Shown here: positions 56,660-64,000 of the stretch, piece after piece | Layout of the letters: each line of letters begins with the position of its first letter | How positions within the stretch are numbered: the stretch's first letter is position 1 | Assembly: GCF_022369455.1 (NCBI RefSeq) | Contig: NZ_CP059599.1 | Span: 400,409-464,408, forward strand | Source of the DNA: Campylobacter sp. RM5004 | GTDB taxonomy: Bacteria > Campylobacterota > Campylobacteria > Campylobacterales > Campylobacteraceae | Direction: 5' to 3' | Length of the DNA stretch: 64,000 nucleotides | Translations under genes and position numbers: made by a program | The notes under the pieces: generated by a model | The model's database searches: none | Told to the model about the DNA's origin: nothing | The model's input: only the letters and a program-made list of their open reading frames with translations

Positions 56660-57970
56660 TTGAGTAAATATTTTGATATAGAGCTTGAGCAAAGCTTATT
56701 ATTAGCTTGTATAGAAATTAATGAAAATATTGATATAGCAGCAAGTATCATTAAACCTAGTGATTTTTCTAATAGATTAAATGGCGATATTTTTGAATTC
56801 ATTGTAAATAAAAGAAGATTAAGAGAAAGTGTTGATTTAAAGCAGTTAAAAATAGTTTTTCCTAATGCTAAGGATATGTTTTGGGCTGAATTAGAGCAGC
56901 AAAACTGGTCTATTGATGTTGAATCTTATTCAAAAATGTTAAGGGATTTAAGTGTAAAAGATCAGCTTAATTCTTTAATGCAAACTACAATGAATGAATT
57001 AGTAAGCGTTCAAGATAGTATTGATTATACACATAATTTAAATGCTAAAATTTATTCTCTTATTTCAGGGGTTAAAAACAATTCTTTAAAAAGCTCAAGA
57101 ATGGCAGTAAGCGAGTTTTATGAAGAATTAAACAGAGTTAGCAAGATTTTAGATAAGAATGTAATCGGAGTTGATACAGGCTTTTCTTTATTAAATCATT
57201 ATACGAAAGGTTTTAAAGCAGGGGAGCTAATAATCTTAGCAGCACGTCCTGGTATGGGTAAAACTACATTTGCCTTAAATATTTTATTACACGCACTTAA
57301 AAAAGATGTAGGAGTTGTGTTTTATAGTCTTGAAACAGAAGCTCATAAAATTATGGCAAAGCTTATAGCTCAAGATACAGGAATTTCTTTAGGTTCTATT
57401 ACTAAAGGTGAGCTTACTCAAGATGAATTAGAAAATGTTCAAATGAGTGCAAATATGCTAAGTGAAAGCACTTTATATATCTACGATCAAGGCGATTTAA
57501 ACATAGAGTTTTTACGCTCATCTTTAAGAAGATTAAAAGAAGAGCATAGCAATATAGGTCTTTGTGTATTAGATTATATTCAATTAATGAATTCGCTTAA
57601 TACTAGAGTGGATAGACATATTCAAGTAAGTGAAATTAGCAGGGGTTTAAAATTACTTGCACTTGAGCTTAAAATTCCTATTTTAGCACTATCACAGGTA
57701 AATCGTTCGGTAGATTCAAGAACAAATAAAAAGCTTATATTATCAGACATTAGAGAAAGTGGTAGTATAGAGCAAGATGCTGACTTGATATTATTTATAA
57801 ATCAAGTTGTAGATAATCCAATCCCAACAGCAGAACGCCACGCCATACTTGATATTGCAAAAAATAGAAGTGGTGAATTAAAAGAAATCCATCTTGACTT
57901 TAAAACAAGCAAAGCAAAATTCGCTCAAATTGAGTTTAATAATCAACCTAGCGAAACAGAAGAGTTTTAA
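56660..57970 (+). CDS. dnaB: Replicative DNA helicase DnaB
   Basis: A 436-residue hexameric helicase. The N-terminal domain (1-150) binds primase. Walker A AARPGMGKTTFAL (about 194), FYSLETEA, Walker B VLDYIQLMN and SDIRESGSIEQDADLILFI form the RecA-like motor. It lacks an intein. The start is TTG at 56660, with AAAGGATG seven bases upstream. It is slightly shorter than E. coli DnaB (471), mainly in the N-terminal part and tail. Confidence 0.95.
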   Translation: MSKYFDIELEQSLLLACIEINENIDIAASIIKPSDFSNRLNGDIFEFIVNKRRLRESVDLKQLKIVFPNAKDMFWAELEQQNWSIDVESYSKMLRDLSVKDQLNSLMQTTMNELVSVQDSIDYTHNLNAKIYSLISGVKNNSLKSSRMAVSEFYEELNRVSKILDKNVIGVDTGFSLLNHYTKGFKAGELIILAARPGMGKTTFALNILLHALKKDVGVVFYSLETEAHKIMAKLIAQDTGISLGSITKGELTQDELENVQMSANMLSESTLYIYDQGDLNIEFLRSSLRRLKEEHSNIGLCVLDYIQLMNSLNTRVDRHIQVSEISRGLKLLALELKIPILALSQVNRSVDSRTNKKLILSDIRESGSIEQDADLILFINQVVDNPIPTAERHAILDIAKNRSGELKEIHLDFKTSKAKFAQIEFNNQPSETEEF

Positions 57971-58014
57971 AAATATTCATTTAAAAGTCATTTTTAAATA
58001 TAAAAATTAAAAGC

Positions 58015-58036
58015 AAATTCCTAATTCAAATTCTTT
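58015..58036. repeat. Dispersed repeat, variant copy, after dnaB
   Basis: AATTCCTAATTCAAATTC (58016-58033), 45 bases after the dnaB stop. Confidence 0.7.
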
Positions 58037-58046
58037 AAAAATATAC

Positions 58047-58086
58047 TTTAATTTAAGTTTAGTTATTAAATTAAACTTAAATTAAA
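58047..58086. repeat. Perfect 15-bp AT-only inverted repeat
   Basis: TTTAATTTAAGTTTA (58047-58061) pairs exactly with TAAACTTAAATTAAA (58072-58086), with a 10-base loop. It lies in the 222-base gap between dnaB and the PAS gene and may end dnaB transcription. It is almost free of GC pairs, so the RNA stem would be weak. Confidence 0.55.
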
Positions 58087-58192
58087 ATCTTAATTAATAA
58101 AATAAATTTTTTATAAGATAATTAGATTTATTTAATAATTTTTTGCCTATAAGTAATAATATTTCATATTAATTTCCTAAAAAGAGGGACAA

Positions 58193-58684
58193 ATGGAAAA
58201 AGAGTTAAATGAACATGATTTTATAGTCAGTAAAACTGATACAAGGGGCAATATTACTTATGCAAATGAGTCTTTCATTAAGATAATTTATGCTAAAGAA
58301 AGCGATATTTTAAACAAACCACACAATATTGTAAGACATCCAGATATGCCAAAAGCTGTTTTTAAATATTTATGGCAACAGCTAAAGGCTAGAAAAGAAG
58401 TTTATGCTTTTGTAAAAAATAAAACTTTTGATAATGGATATTATTGGGTTTTTGCGAATATTAGTGTTTCTTATGATTTAAATGGAAATATTATAGGTTA
58501 TTACTCAGTAAGAAGAAAAATAGGCAAAAGAGCTAAAGAATTAATTATTTCTTTATATAAAAAAATGATAGAAGTAGAAAAAAGCAAAGGCGTAGATGAA
58601 TCTTGGAAAATCATTGAAGAGATTTTGCATAAAGAAAACAAAACTTATAATGAATTTATAATAAGCATACAGGATTTAAAATGA
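58193..58684 (+). CDS. PAS-domain energy-taxis protein (CetB/Aer-like)
   Basis: A 163-residue soluble PAS protein. [46 protein letters not shown] and [26 protein letters not shown] match FAD-binding PAS domains of Aer and Campylobacter CetB. The Trp in YYWVFANI and the HPDMP segment are typical. It probably senses redox state through FAD and passes the signal to the next gene, whose ATG overlaps its stop (ATGA). Confidence 0.85.
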   Translation: MEKELNEHDFIVSKTDTRGNITYANESFIKIIYAKESDILNKPHNIVRHPDMPKAVFKYLWQQLKARKEVYAFVKNKTFDNGYYWVFANISVSYDLNGNIIGYYSVRRKIGKRAKELIISLYKKMIEVEKSKGVDESWKIIEEILHKENKTYNEFIISIQDLK

Positions 58685-59853
58685 GTATTTTTAATAAAAA
58701 CAATGAAAAAACACTAGAAGAAATAATAAAGGTTTTAGAACTTACTTCTAATGGTTATTTAGAATCAAGAGTTGTAAATGTAGAAGGTAAAAATTATCAA
58801 AAACTTGCTAATCTTTTAAATAATTTATTAGATCAAGTTGAAGTTTGGCAAAGAGAAGTGGCTGCTTCAATAGAAAATGCTTTTTTAGGTAATACTTATA
58901 GGAATATAAATAGCGTAGGCTTAAAGGGTAGATTTAAAAATACAGCTGATAATTTAGTAAATGCAATTATAGGCATTTCAAAAAGTATTGAAGCGCAAAA
59001 GCTAAATGAGTTAAGTATTAAGATTCAACAAAATAGTGAAGATTTAGAAATTATAAATATCCTAACAAAAGGCTTAAATAAAAATCAAGATAATTTAAAC
59101 AATATTTTAAATTCATCAAAAAATATAGCAGAAAGCTCACATCTTACTCAAGCTATGGTAAAAGAGCTTACTAAAAGCTCAAATGAATTGCAAAATTATA
59201 TAAATTTATTTACTGATTTAATTCACACATTAAGCGATAAAACAAATGAAATTTCAAAAATCATTGAAATGGTAAAGGATATAACCGATCAAACTCAATT
59301 ATTATCATTAAATGCTGCTATTGAAGCTGCTAGAGCAGGAGAGCATGGGCGTGGATTTGCCGTAGTTGCTGAAGAAGTAAGAAAATTAGCAAACAATACA
59401 GAAGAAGCAACAAATACAATAAATTTAAACATTAGCTCATTAAAAGATAGTGTGAAAAAATGCCTTGAATATTCAAATCAAGTTTATGAAATAAGCAATA
59501 AAAATCAAGAAAAAACTAATCAGTTCTTTAGCACTCTTAGTTCATATGAGCAATTATCAGAAAATAATTTCATTGATGCAAAAAATAGTGGAAGTTTGCA
59601 AAATAATTTATTTATACAAATTCATTTATTGCTTTATAAAGATGATGCAATTAGGTGTTTGCTAAATAAAAATTTAAAGCAAAATAAAAGCCTTGAAGAA
59701 AGTATTTTAAAGGCAATAAATCAAGAGCAAGTTAAACAATTTAAAGATATTTTGGCTTTATATGAAAATATTTACAATGAAAATGATTTAAACGAACAAA
59801 TAAAATTAGTTCAAAAATTTGATAAGCTAATTTATAATATGTGTAAAAACTAA
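58681..59853 (+). CDS. Cytosolic methyl-accepting chemotaxis protein
   Basis: A 390-residue chemoreceptor without a membrane segment. Residues 1-110 have HAMP-like helices ([15 protein letters not shown]). The signalling tip is [42 protein letters not shown] at about 200-240. The region after 300 ([17 protein letters not shown]) could be a degenerate sensor such as CZB but lacks the full zinc motif. Translational coupling to the PAS protein implies that the pair forms one receptor, as CetA and CetB do, yet CetA normally has a membrane anchor. Confidence 0.88.
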   Translation: MSIFNKNNEKTLEEIIKVLELTSNGYLESRVVNVEGKNYQKLANLLNNLLDQVEVWQREVAASIENAFLGNTYRNINSVGLKGRFKNTADNLVNAIIGISKSIEAQKLNELSIKIQQNSEDLEIINILTKGLNKNQDNLNNILNSSKNIAESSHLTQAMVKELTKSSNELQNYINLFTDLIHTLSDKTNEISKIIEMVKDITDQTQLLSLNAAIEAARAGEHGRGFAVVAEEVRKLANNTEEATNTINLNISSLKDSVKKCLEYSNQVYEISNKNQEKTNQFFSTLSSYEQLSENNFIDAKNSGSLQNNLFIQIHLLLYKDDAIRCLLNKNLKQNKSLEESILKAINQEQVKQFKDILALYENIYNENDLNEQIKLVQKFDKLIYNMCKN

Positions 59854-59861
59854 GGAGTTTA

Positions 59862-60173
59862 ATGGCTTGGATATATTTAATTTTAGCAGGTGTTTTTGAA
59901 ATAGGTTGGCCTTTAGGCTTTAAATTAGCAAATGAAGGCTCAAAACTATGGATTATATTTGCTATTTTTTCTATGGCTCTTAGTGGTTTTTTGCTTTATT
60001 TATCGCAAAAAAGCATACCAATAGGAACAGCTTATATTGTTTGGACAGGCATAGGTGGAATAGGAACTATTCTTGTTGGTATATTTTTCTTTCAAGATAG
60101 TGTGAGTTTTTTAAGATTATTCTTTCTTGCTTTAATTTTAGTAGGTTTAGTCGGAATTAAGCTTGTTAGTTAA
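59862..60173 (+). CDS. SMR transporter, Gdx/SugE type (guanidinium exporter-like)
   Basis: A 103-residue, four-helix small multidrug resistance protein. AWIYLILAGVFEIGWPLGFKLANEG carries the essential glutamate in helix 1. IGTAYIVWTGIGGIGTILVGIFFFQD is the helix 3 pattern of the SugE/Gdx branch rather than EmrE. Gdx proteins exchange guanidinium for protons. AAGGAG precedes the ATG. Most SMR proteins work as antiparallel dimers, some as gene pairs; only one gene is present here. Confidence 0.88.
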   Translation: MAWIYLILAGVFEIGWPLGFKLANEGSKLWIIFAIFSMALSGFLLYLSQKSIPIGTAYIVWTGIGGIGTILVGIFFFQDSVSFLRLFFLALILVGLVGIKLVS

Positions 60174-60203
60174 AGAATTTGAAATAGGAATTTCAAATTC
60201 TTT
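60172..60203. terminator. Self-folding dispersed repeat between sugE-like gene and metY
   Basis: AAAGAATTTGAAA (60172-60184) pairs exactly with TTTCAAATTCTTT (60191-60203), loop TAGGAA. It separates two convergent genes and is followed by ATTTTAA. Confidence 0.75.
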
Positions 60204-60206
60204 ATT

Positions 60207-61475
60207 TTAATTAAAAACTTGCTTTAAAGCTTGTTTTATATCATTTATCAAATCATCAATATTTTCAATACCAACTGAGAGTCTAATAAGCCCTTCGCTA
60301 ATTCCTGCTTTTATTAATTCATCTTTGCTTAGTTGTCTATGAGTATGGCTTGCAGGATGAAGCACGCAACTTCTAGCATCTGCTACATGTGTAGCAATTG
60401 TGATTAACTTTAGGCTATCAATGAATTTTATTGTTTGTTCTTTATTAGCATCAAGCTCAAAGCTAATAACACCACAAACTCCATTAGGCATATAAGTAAG
60501 TGCAAGTTCATAATAAGGACTAGTTTTTAGCATAGGACAATTTACGCTTTTAATATGCTTATTAGCTTGTAAAAATTCTGCGATTTTTTTAGCATTTTCG
60601 CAGTGTTTTGCCACTCTTAAAGCTAAGCTTTCAATATGAGTTGATAGTATGAATGCACTTTGCGGACTAAGACATGCTCCTATATCTCTCATTAATTGAA
60701 CAACAAGCTTAGTAATATAAGCAAATTTGCCAAATTTCTTAGTATAAATTAAACCATGATATGAGCTATCTGGCATGTTAAAATCAGCAAATTTTTCATT
60801 CTCCCAATTAAAATTCCCACTATCAAGAATAGCCCCAGCAATTACACTTGAATGCCCATCAAGATATTTTGTAGCCGAATGCACCACAATATCAGCTCCA
60901 TGTTTAATAGGTTGGCAGTTAATTGGCGTTGCAAAGGTATTATCAATTATTAAAGGTATATTGTTTTTATGAGCAATATTTGCAAATTTTTTAATATCTA
61001 GCACTACTAATGATGGATTTGAAACGCTTTCTGCAAAAATTAATTTCGTATTATCTTTAATAGCTGCTTGTATTTTTTTATCGCTACTATTTGCACTTAT
61101 AAAAGTCGCATCTATTCCAAATTTTTTAAGCGTAAAACCTATTAAATTAATAGTGCCACCATATATTTCATTTACGCAAACTAAATGATCACCTGCTTTA
61201 CAAATATTTGTAATCGCTAAAAATATCGCAGCTTGTCCGCTAGAAGTTAGCACTCCTGCAACAGCACCTTCAAGACTAGCTATTTTGTTTGCTACATAAT
61301 CATTTGTTGGATTTGCTACTCTTGAGTAAAAATACCCACTTTCTTCTAAATCAAATAATTTTCCCATAAACTCGCAAGAGTCGTATTTAAAAGTAGTGCT
61401 TTGAATTATTGGCACTTGTCTGCTTTCGCCGTTTTTTGGCTTGTAACCAGCATGAATACATAAAGTCTCTTTCAT
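60207..61475 (-). CDS. metY: O-acetylhomoserine sulfhydrylase family (MetY/MetB)
   Basis: A 422-residue PLP enzyme of the Cys/Met-metabolism family. YSRVANPTNDYVANKIASLEGA, TSSGQAAIFLAI and VVHSATKYLDGHSSVIAG (PLP lysine) are present, and SVGIENIDDLINDI closes the protein. The length fits MetY (O-acetylhomoserine plus sulfide to homocysteine) better than MetB (about 380). C. jejuni annotates its homologue metB, so the symbol is not fixed. It is divergent from metA, which supplies the activated homoserine. Confidence 0.88.
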   Translation of the reverse strand: MKETLCIHAGYKPKNGESRQVPIIQSTTFKYDSCEFMGKLFDLEESGYFYSRVANPTNDYVANKIASLEGAVAGVLTSSGQAAIFLAITNICKAGDHLVCVNEIYGGTINLIGFTLKKFGIDATFISANSSDKKIQAAIKDNTKLIFAESVSNPSLVVLDIKKFANIAHKNNIPLIIDNTFATPINCQPIKHGADIVVHSATKYLDGHSSVIAGAILDSGNFNWENEKFADFNMPDSSYHGLIYTKKFGKFAYITKLVVQLMRDIGACLSPQSAFILSTHIESLALRVAKHCENAKKIAEFLQANKHIKSVNCPMLKTSPYYELALTYMPNGVCGVISFELDANKEQTIKFIDSLKLITIATHVADARSCVLHPASHTHRQLSKDELIKAGISEGLIRLSVGIENIDDLINDIKQALKQVFN

Positions 61476-61563
61476 AAATCCCCCTTTGTGAATAGTAGTT
61501 TAGCCTTATTTTAAGGCATAAGCAAGTAAAAAATGGCAAAATTAGGCTCAAAAAGGAGAAAAT

Positions 61564-62481
61564 ATGCCTGTTAATATCAAAACCATTCTTCCTGCAAAGC
61601 AAGCTTTAGAAAATGAAAATATATTCGTAATGGATGAAGCAAGGGCAAATTCACAAGATATTCGCCCACTTGAATTAATCATTTTAAATCTTATGCCTAT
61701 CAAAGAAGAAACAGAATTAGAACTACTTAGAATGCTATCAAATACGCCTTTACAAGTAAAAATAACGCTTTTAAGAATAGCTTCGCATGAGAGTAAAAAT
61801 ACTTGCGAAAATCATTTAAACGAGCATTATTTGATATTTGATGAAATAAAGCATAAAAAATTTGACGGAATGATAATAACAGGAGCTCCACTTGAGCATC
61901 TTGAATTTAATGAAGTTACTTATATTGATGAATTAAGAGCGATTTTAAAGTGGAGTAAAAGCAATGTATTTAGCACTCTTCATATTTGTTATGGTGCAAT
62001 GATAGGTCTAAATTATCATTATGAAATCTCTAAAATTGCTTTAGAAAAAAAGCTTAGTGGAGTTTATAAGCATTTAGTAATTAATAATAAAGACGAGCTT
62101 TTAAGGGGAATGGATGATGAGTTTTTAGCACCGCATTCAAGACATTCAGGCATAGATGAACTTGCTTTAAAAAACAATGAGTTTTTAAAAGTTTTAGCAA
62201 GTAGCGATATGGCAGGTTCATATCTTATAAGAAGCTTAGATAAAAGGCAGGTCTTTGTTCTAGGTCATCCTGAATATTCAAGAAAAACGCTTGATAATGA
62301 ATACAAAAGAGATTTAAAAAACGGCTTAAATGTAGATATTCCTTATAATTATTACGAAAATGATGACCCAAATAATGAGCCAAAGCTTACTTGGAGAGCT
62401 CATGCAAATTGCGTGTATATTAATTGGTTAAATTATTATGTATATCAAAGCACTCCATTTGAAATTGATAAAATTAATTAA
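61564..62481 (+). CDS. metA: Homoserine O-acyltransferase MetA
   Basis: A 305-residue GATase-like acyltransferase for the first committed methionine step. IRPLELIILNLMPIKEETELELLRMLSNTPLQV, GAPLEHLEF, FSTLHICYGAMIGL (nucleophile Cys at about 142) and LGHPEYSRKTLDNEY (His and Glu) are intact. Whether it uses acetyl- or succinyl-CoA depends on residues near the active site that I cannot judge reliably; pairing with MetY favours acetyl. AAAGGAG precedes the ATG. It is 88 bases from the divergent metY start. Confidence 0.94.
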   Translation: MPVNIKTILPAKQALENENIFVMDEARANSQDIRPLELIILNLMPIKEETELELLRMLSNTPLQVKITLLRIASHESKNTCENHLNEHYLIFDEIKHKKFDGMIITGAPLEHLEFNEVTYIDELRAILKWSKSNVFSTLHICYGAMIGLNYHYEISKIALEKKLSGVYKHLVINNKDELLRGMDDEFLAPHSRHSGIDELALKNNEFLKVLASSDMAGSYLIRSLDKRQVFVLGHPEYSRKTLDNEYKRDLKNGLNVDIPYNYYENDDPNNEPKLTWRAHANCVYINWLNYYVYQSTPFEIDKIN

Positions 62482-62543
62482 TTTAAGCTAGAAATTAAGT
62501 TTAAAGGTAATAATAAGCTTTTATTTTAATTTAAGGAGTTGTT

Positions 62544-64000
62544 ATGAAAAATAACGAACTACAATCACCTTTAGGGGGGGGGGGCAGGAGTGATTTTTTC
62601 TTAATTACAATCTCTATTGTTGCAGTAGGTTTTGTAATTTTAGTCTTGCTACTTAACCCAGAAGGCTCGCTTAAAGTTGCAAACAGCTTGTTTGCCAAAC
62701 TAACTTCAACCTTTGGTTCAGCTACTCAGCTTTTTGAGTTTATTTGTGTTTTGATTATTGCTTATGTTGCATTTTCAAAATATGGCTTAATTAAGCTTGG
62801 AGCTAAAGAAAACCCATATTCAAATACAGCTTGGATTTTTATGTTTATTTGTGCAGGTCTTGGCTCGGCTACTATGTATTGGGCTTTTATGGAATGGGCT
62901 TATTATTACACAGGACCTGGTCTTAACATAGCAGCAAATTCAGCAGAAGCTTTAAGACATTCAACTTCTTTTGTGTATTTTCACTGGGGTATTACTCCTT
63001 GGGCTGTTTATGCACTAACTTCTATTGCTATGTGTTGGCATTTTTATGTGAAAAAACATCCTGATTTAAAATTATCAGCACTTTTAGCAAATATTTTAGG
63101 TATAAAAAGAAATGCTATTTTAGATAAGATTATTGATGTTATATTTTTGTTTTCTACTTTCGGTGGTTTGGTGCTTACAACTACCGTTTCAGTTGTTACT
63201 ATTAGTAGTGGTTTGGCTGGAATTTTTGGTATAGAAAATGGCTTTTTTATAAAGTTTGTGATTTTAGCGGTAGTTACTGCGATGTTTTCAATCTCAAGTT
63301 TTGTTGGGCTTAGCTCAGGTATGCAAAAATTAGCAAAATTATCTTGTATTTTATGCTTTGTATTTGCTGTGCTTGTATTATTGCTCGGAAATAGTGTTTT
63401 TATAATTGATAATATGATTAATAGCATAGGATTATTTTTAAGTAATTATGTTCATATGAGCTTATTTAATGATGCAACAGGCACAAGTAGTTTTAATCAA
63501 GACTGGACTGTGTTTTATTGGCTTTATTGGATTACTTACACTCCTGCTGTTAGTATATTTGTAACTAAAATCTCAGAAGGAAGAACAATAAGACAAGTTA
63601 TATTTGGCTTAGTGCTTGGTGGTTGTGTAGGAACTTGGTTTTTCTTTGGATGTCTTACAGGTTTTGCTATTGATACTTTTATTCAAGGGCTTGTTGATGT
63701 GCCGAAGTTTTTAAGCACAGGTGCAGGAGAAGCTGGTGTTTTAGCAGTTATTCAACAACTTCCTTTAGGAAATGCTTTTGCTTTATTTTATTTTGTATTA
63801 ATGCTAGTTTTCTTAGCATCTCATATGGATGCAACTGCATTTACAATCTCAGCAGTAAGTACAAAAATTGATAGCGAAAATCCATCAAAATATCTAAAAG
63901 TTTTTTGGTGCATAATGCTTGGAGCTATACCACTTGCAATGCTTTATATAAACGCTGATTTAAATACGCTTAAAATGGCAGTTGTATTAACTGCAGCACC
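62544..64000 (+). CDS. BCCT-family betaine/carnitine/choline transporter, phase-variable, 3' partial
   Basis: The frame is open from ATG 62544 to the window end (485 codons). Helices start at residue 19 (FFLITISIVAVGFVIL). GLGSATMYWAFMEWAYYYTGPG is the diagnostic BCCT segment, and SVVTISSGLAGIFG, VFYWLYWITYTPAVSIFV and FLASHMDATAFTIS are further family pieces. It is probably a Na+- or H+-coupled osmolyte importer. An 11-G tract (codons 11-14) lies between the ATG and the first helix, and at this length the gene is ON. AAGGAG precedes the ATG. Confidence 0.9.
   Translation, partial: MKNNELQSPLGGGGRSDFFLITISIVAVGFVILVLLLNPEGSLKVANSLFAKLTSTFGSATQLFEFICVLIIAYVAFSKYGLIKLGAKENPYSNTAWIFMFICAGLGSATMYWAFMEWAYYYTGPGLNIAANSAEALRHSTSFVYFHWGITPWAVYALTSIAMCWHFYVKKHPDLKLSALLANILGIKRNAILDKIIDVIFLFSTFGGLVLTTTVSVVTISSGLAGIFGIENGFFIKFVILAVVTAMFSISSFVGLSSGMQKLAKLSCILCFVFAVLVLLLGNSVFIIDNMINSIGLFLSNYVHMSLFNDATGTSSFNQDWTVFYWLYWITYTPAVSIFVTKISEGRTIRQVIFGLVLGGCVGTWFFFGCLTGFAIDTFIQGLVDVPKFLSTGAGEAGVLAVIQQLPLGNAFALFYFVLMLVFLASHMDATAFTISAVSTKIDSENPSKYLKVFWCIMLGAIPLAMLYINADLNTLKMAVVLTAA
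62574..62584 (+). repeat. Poly-G tract (G11) in BCCT transporter gene
   Basis: Eleven G follow CCTTTA and read as four glycine codons (GGG GGG GGG GGC). The frame continues without stops into the transporter. This is a slipped-strand contingency tract in the ON state. Confidence 0.88.

Noticed and set aside
63044-63427. Minus-strand 127-codon ORF
   Set aside because: It is the antisense of the BCCT transporter frame, which continues without a stop from 62544 and carries family motifs.

Overview
The window is very AT-rich and gene-dense, and it reads as a chromosomal segment of a Campylobacter species or close relative. The main support is gene content and order: glmU-coaBC-hypothetical-uppS-prepilin peptidase, Rrf2 regulator-flhA-DHH phosphoesterase, and polA near motA-motB. 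These are arrangements I know from Campylobacter jejuni. TTG and GTG starts, short intergenic gaps, translational overlaps and phase-variable G tracts fit the same group. I cannot name the species.

Layout. 1-5.1 kb: an envelope and cofactor operon (glmU end, coaBC, uppS, prepilin peptidase, LptF/G-like permease, PLP enzyme). 5.2-6.5 kb: gltS on the minus strand. 6.7-18.7 kb: a long plus-strand run of uncharacterised acyl/lipid enzymes. It holds a metallophosphoesterase, an LplT-Aas-like three-domain protein, a ketoacyl synthase III, an NAD-dependent reductase, an MBL-fold hydrolase, a CoF/F390-synthetase-like AMP ligase, an ATP-grasp protein with a GNAT-like tail, and a Bcr/CflA exporter. This is the best candidate for an undescribed pathway. 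18.7-23.6 kb: a minus-strand unknown protein, a membrane glycosyltransferase-like protein and an M20 amidohydrolase, then YjiH/YjiG-like proteins and a cytochrome c. 23.8-27.4 kb: an OmpR-type two-component system and a dCache chemoreceptor. 28.0-31.1 kb: 23S and 5S rRNA with no 16S or spacer tRNA upstream. 31.1-32.4 kb: a gene-empty, extremely AT-rich stretch. 32.4-35.5 kb: orphan exported and membrane proteins, including a phase-variable sialidase-like gene. 35.7-41.9 kb: a TonB-dependent iron-uptake module (two receptors, PepSY-like protein, ExbB, ExbD, TonB). 42.0-46.9 kb: nuclease, two tiny YbdD-like proteins, Rrf2 regulator, FlhA, DHH phosphoesterase. 47.0-52.3 kb: polA, a hemerythrin-GGDEF protein, motAB. 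52.5-58.0 kb: a short upstream ORF, a polar amino-acid ABC transporter with two binding proteins, ispG and dnaB. 58.2-64.0 kb: a PAS protein coupled to a soluble chemoreceptor, a Gdx/SugE-type SMR protein, metY and metA, and a BCCT transporter with a G11 tract that runs off the window.

Two features cut across these regions. First, a short dispersed repeat with core GAATTTGAAATAGGAATT (or its complement, or an ATT-for-ATA variant) occurs at 16 loci, about one per 4 kb. It often forms inverted pairs that look like terminators at gene ends. Three times it supplies the Shine-Dalgarno sequence of the next gene, and twice it lies inside coding sequence. Second, two 11-base G tracts near the 5' ends of surface-related genes are both in the in-frame (ON) state here.

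All family assignments come from reading motifs in the translations. No database search was run.
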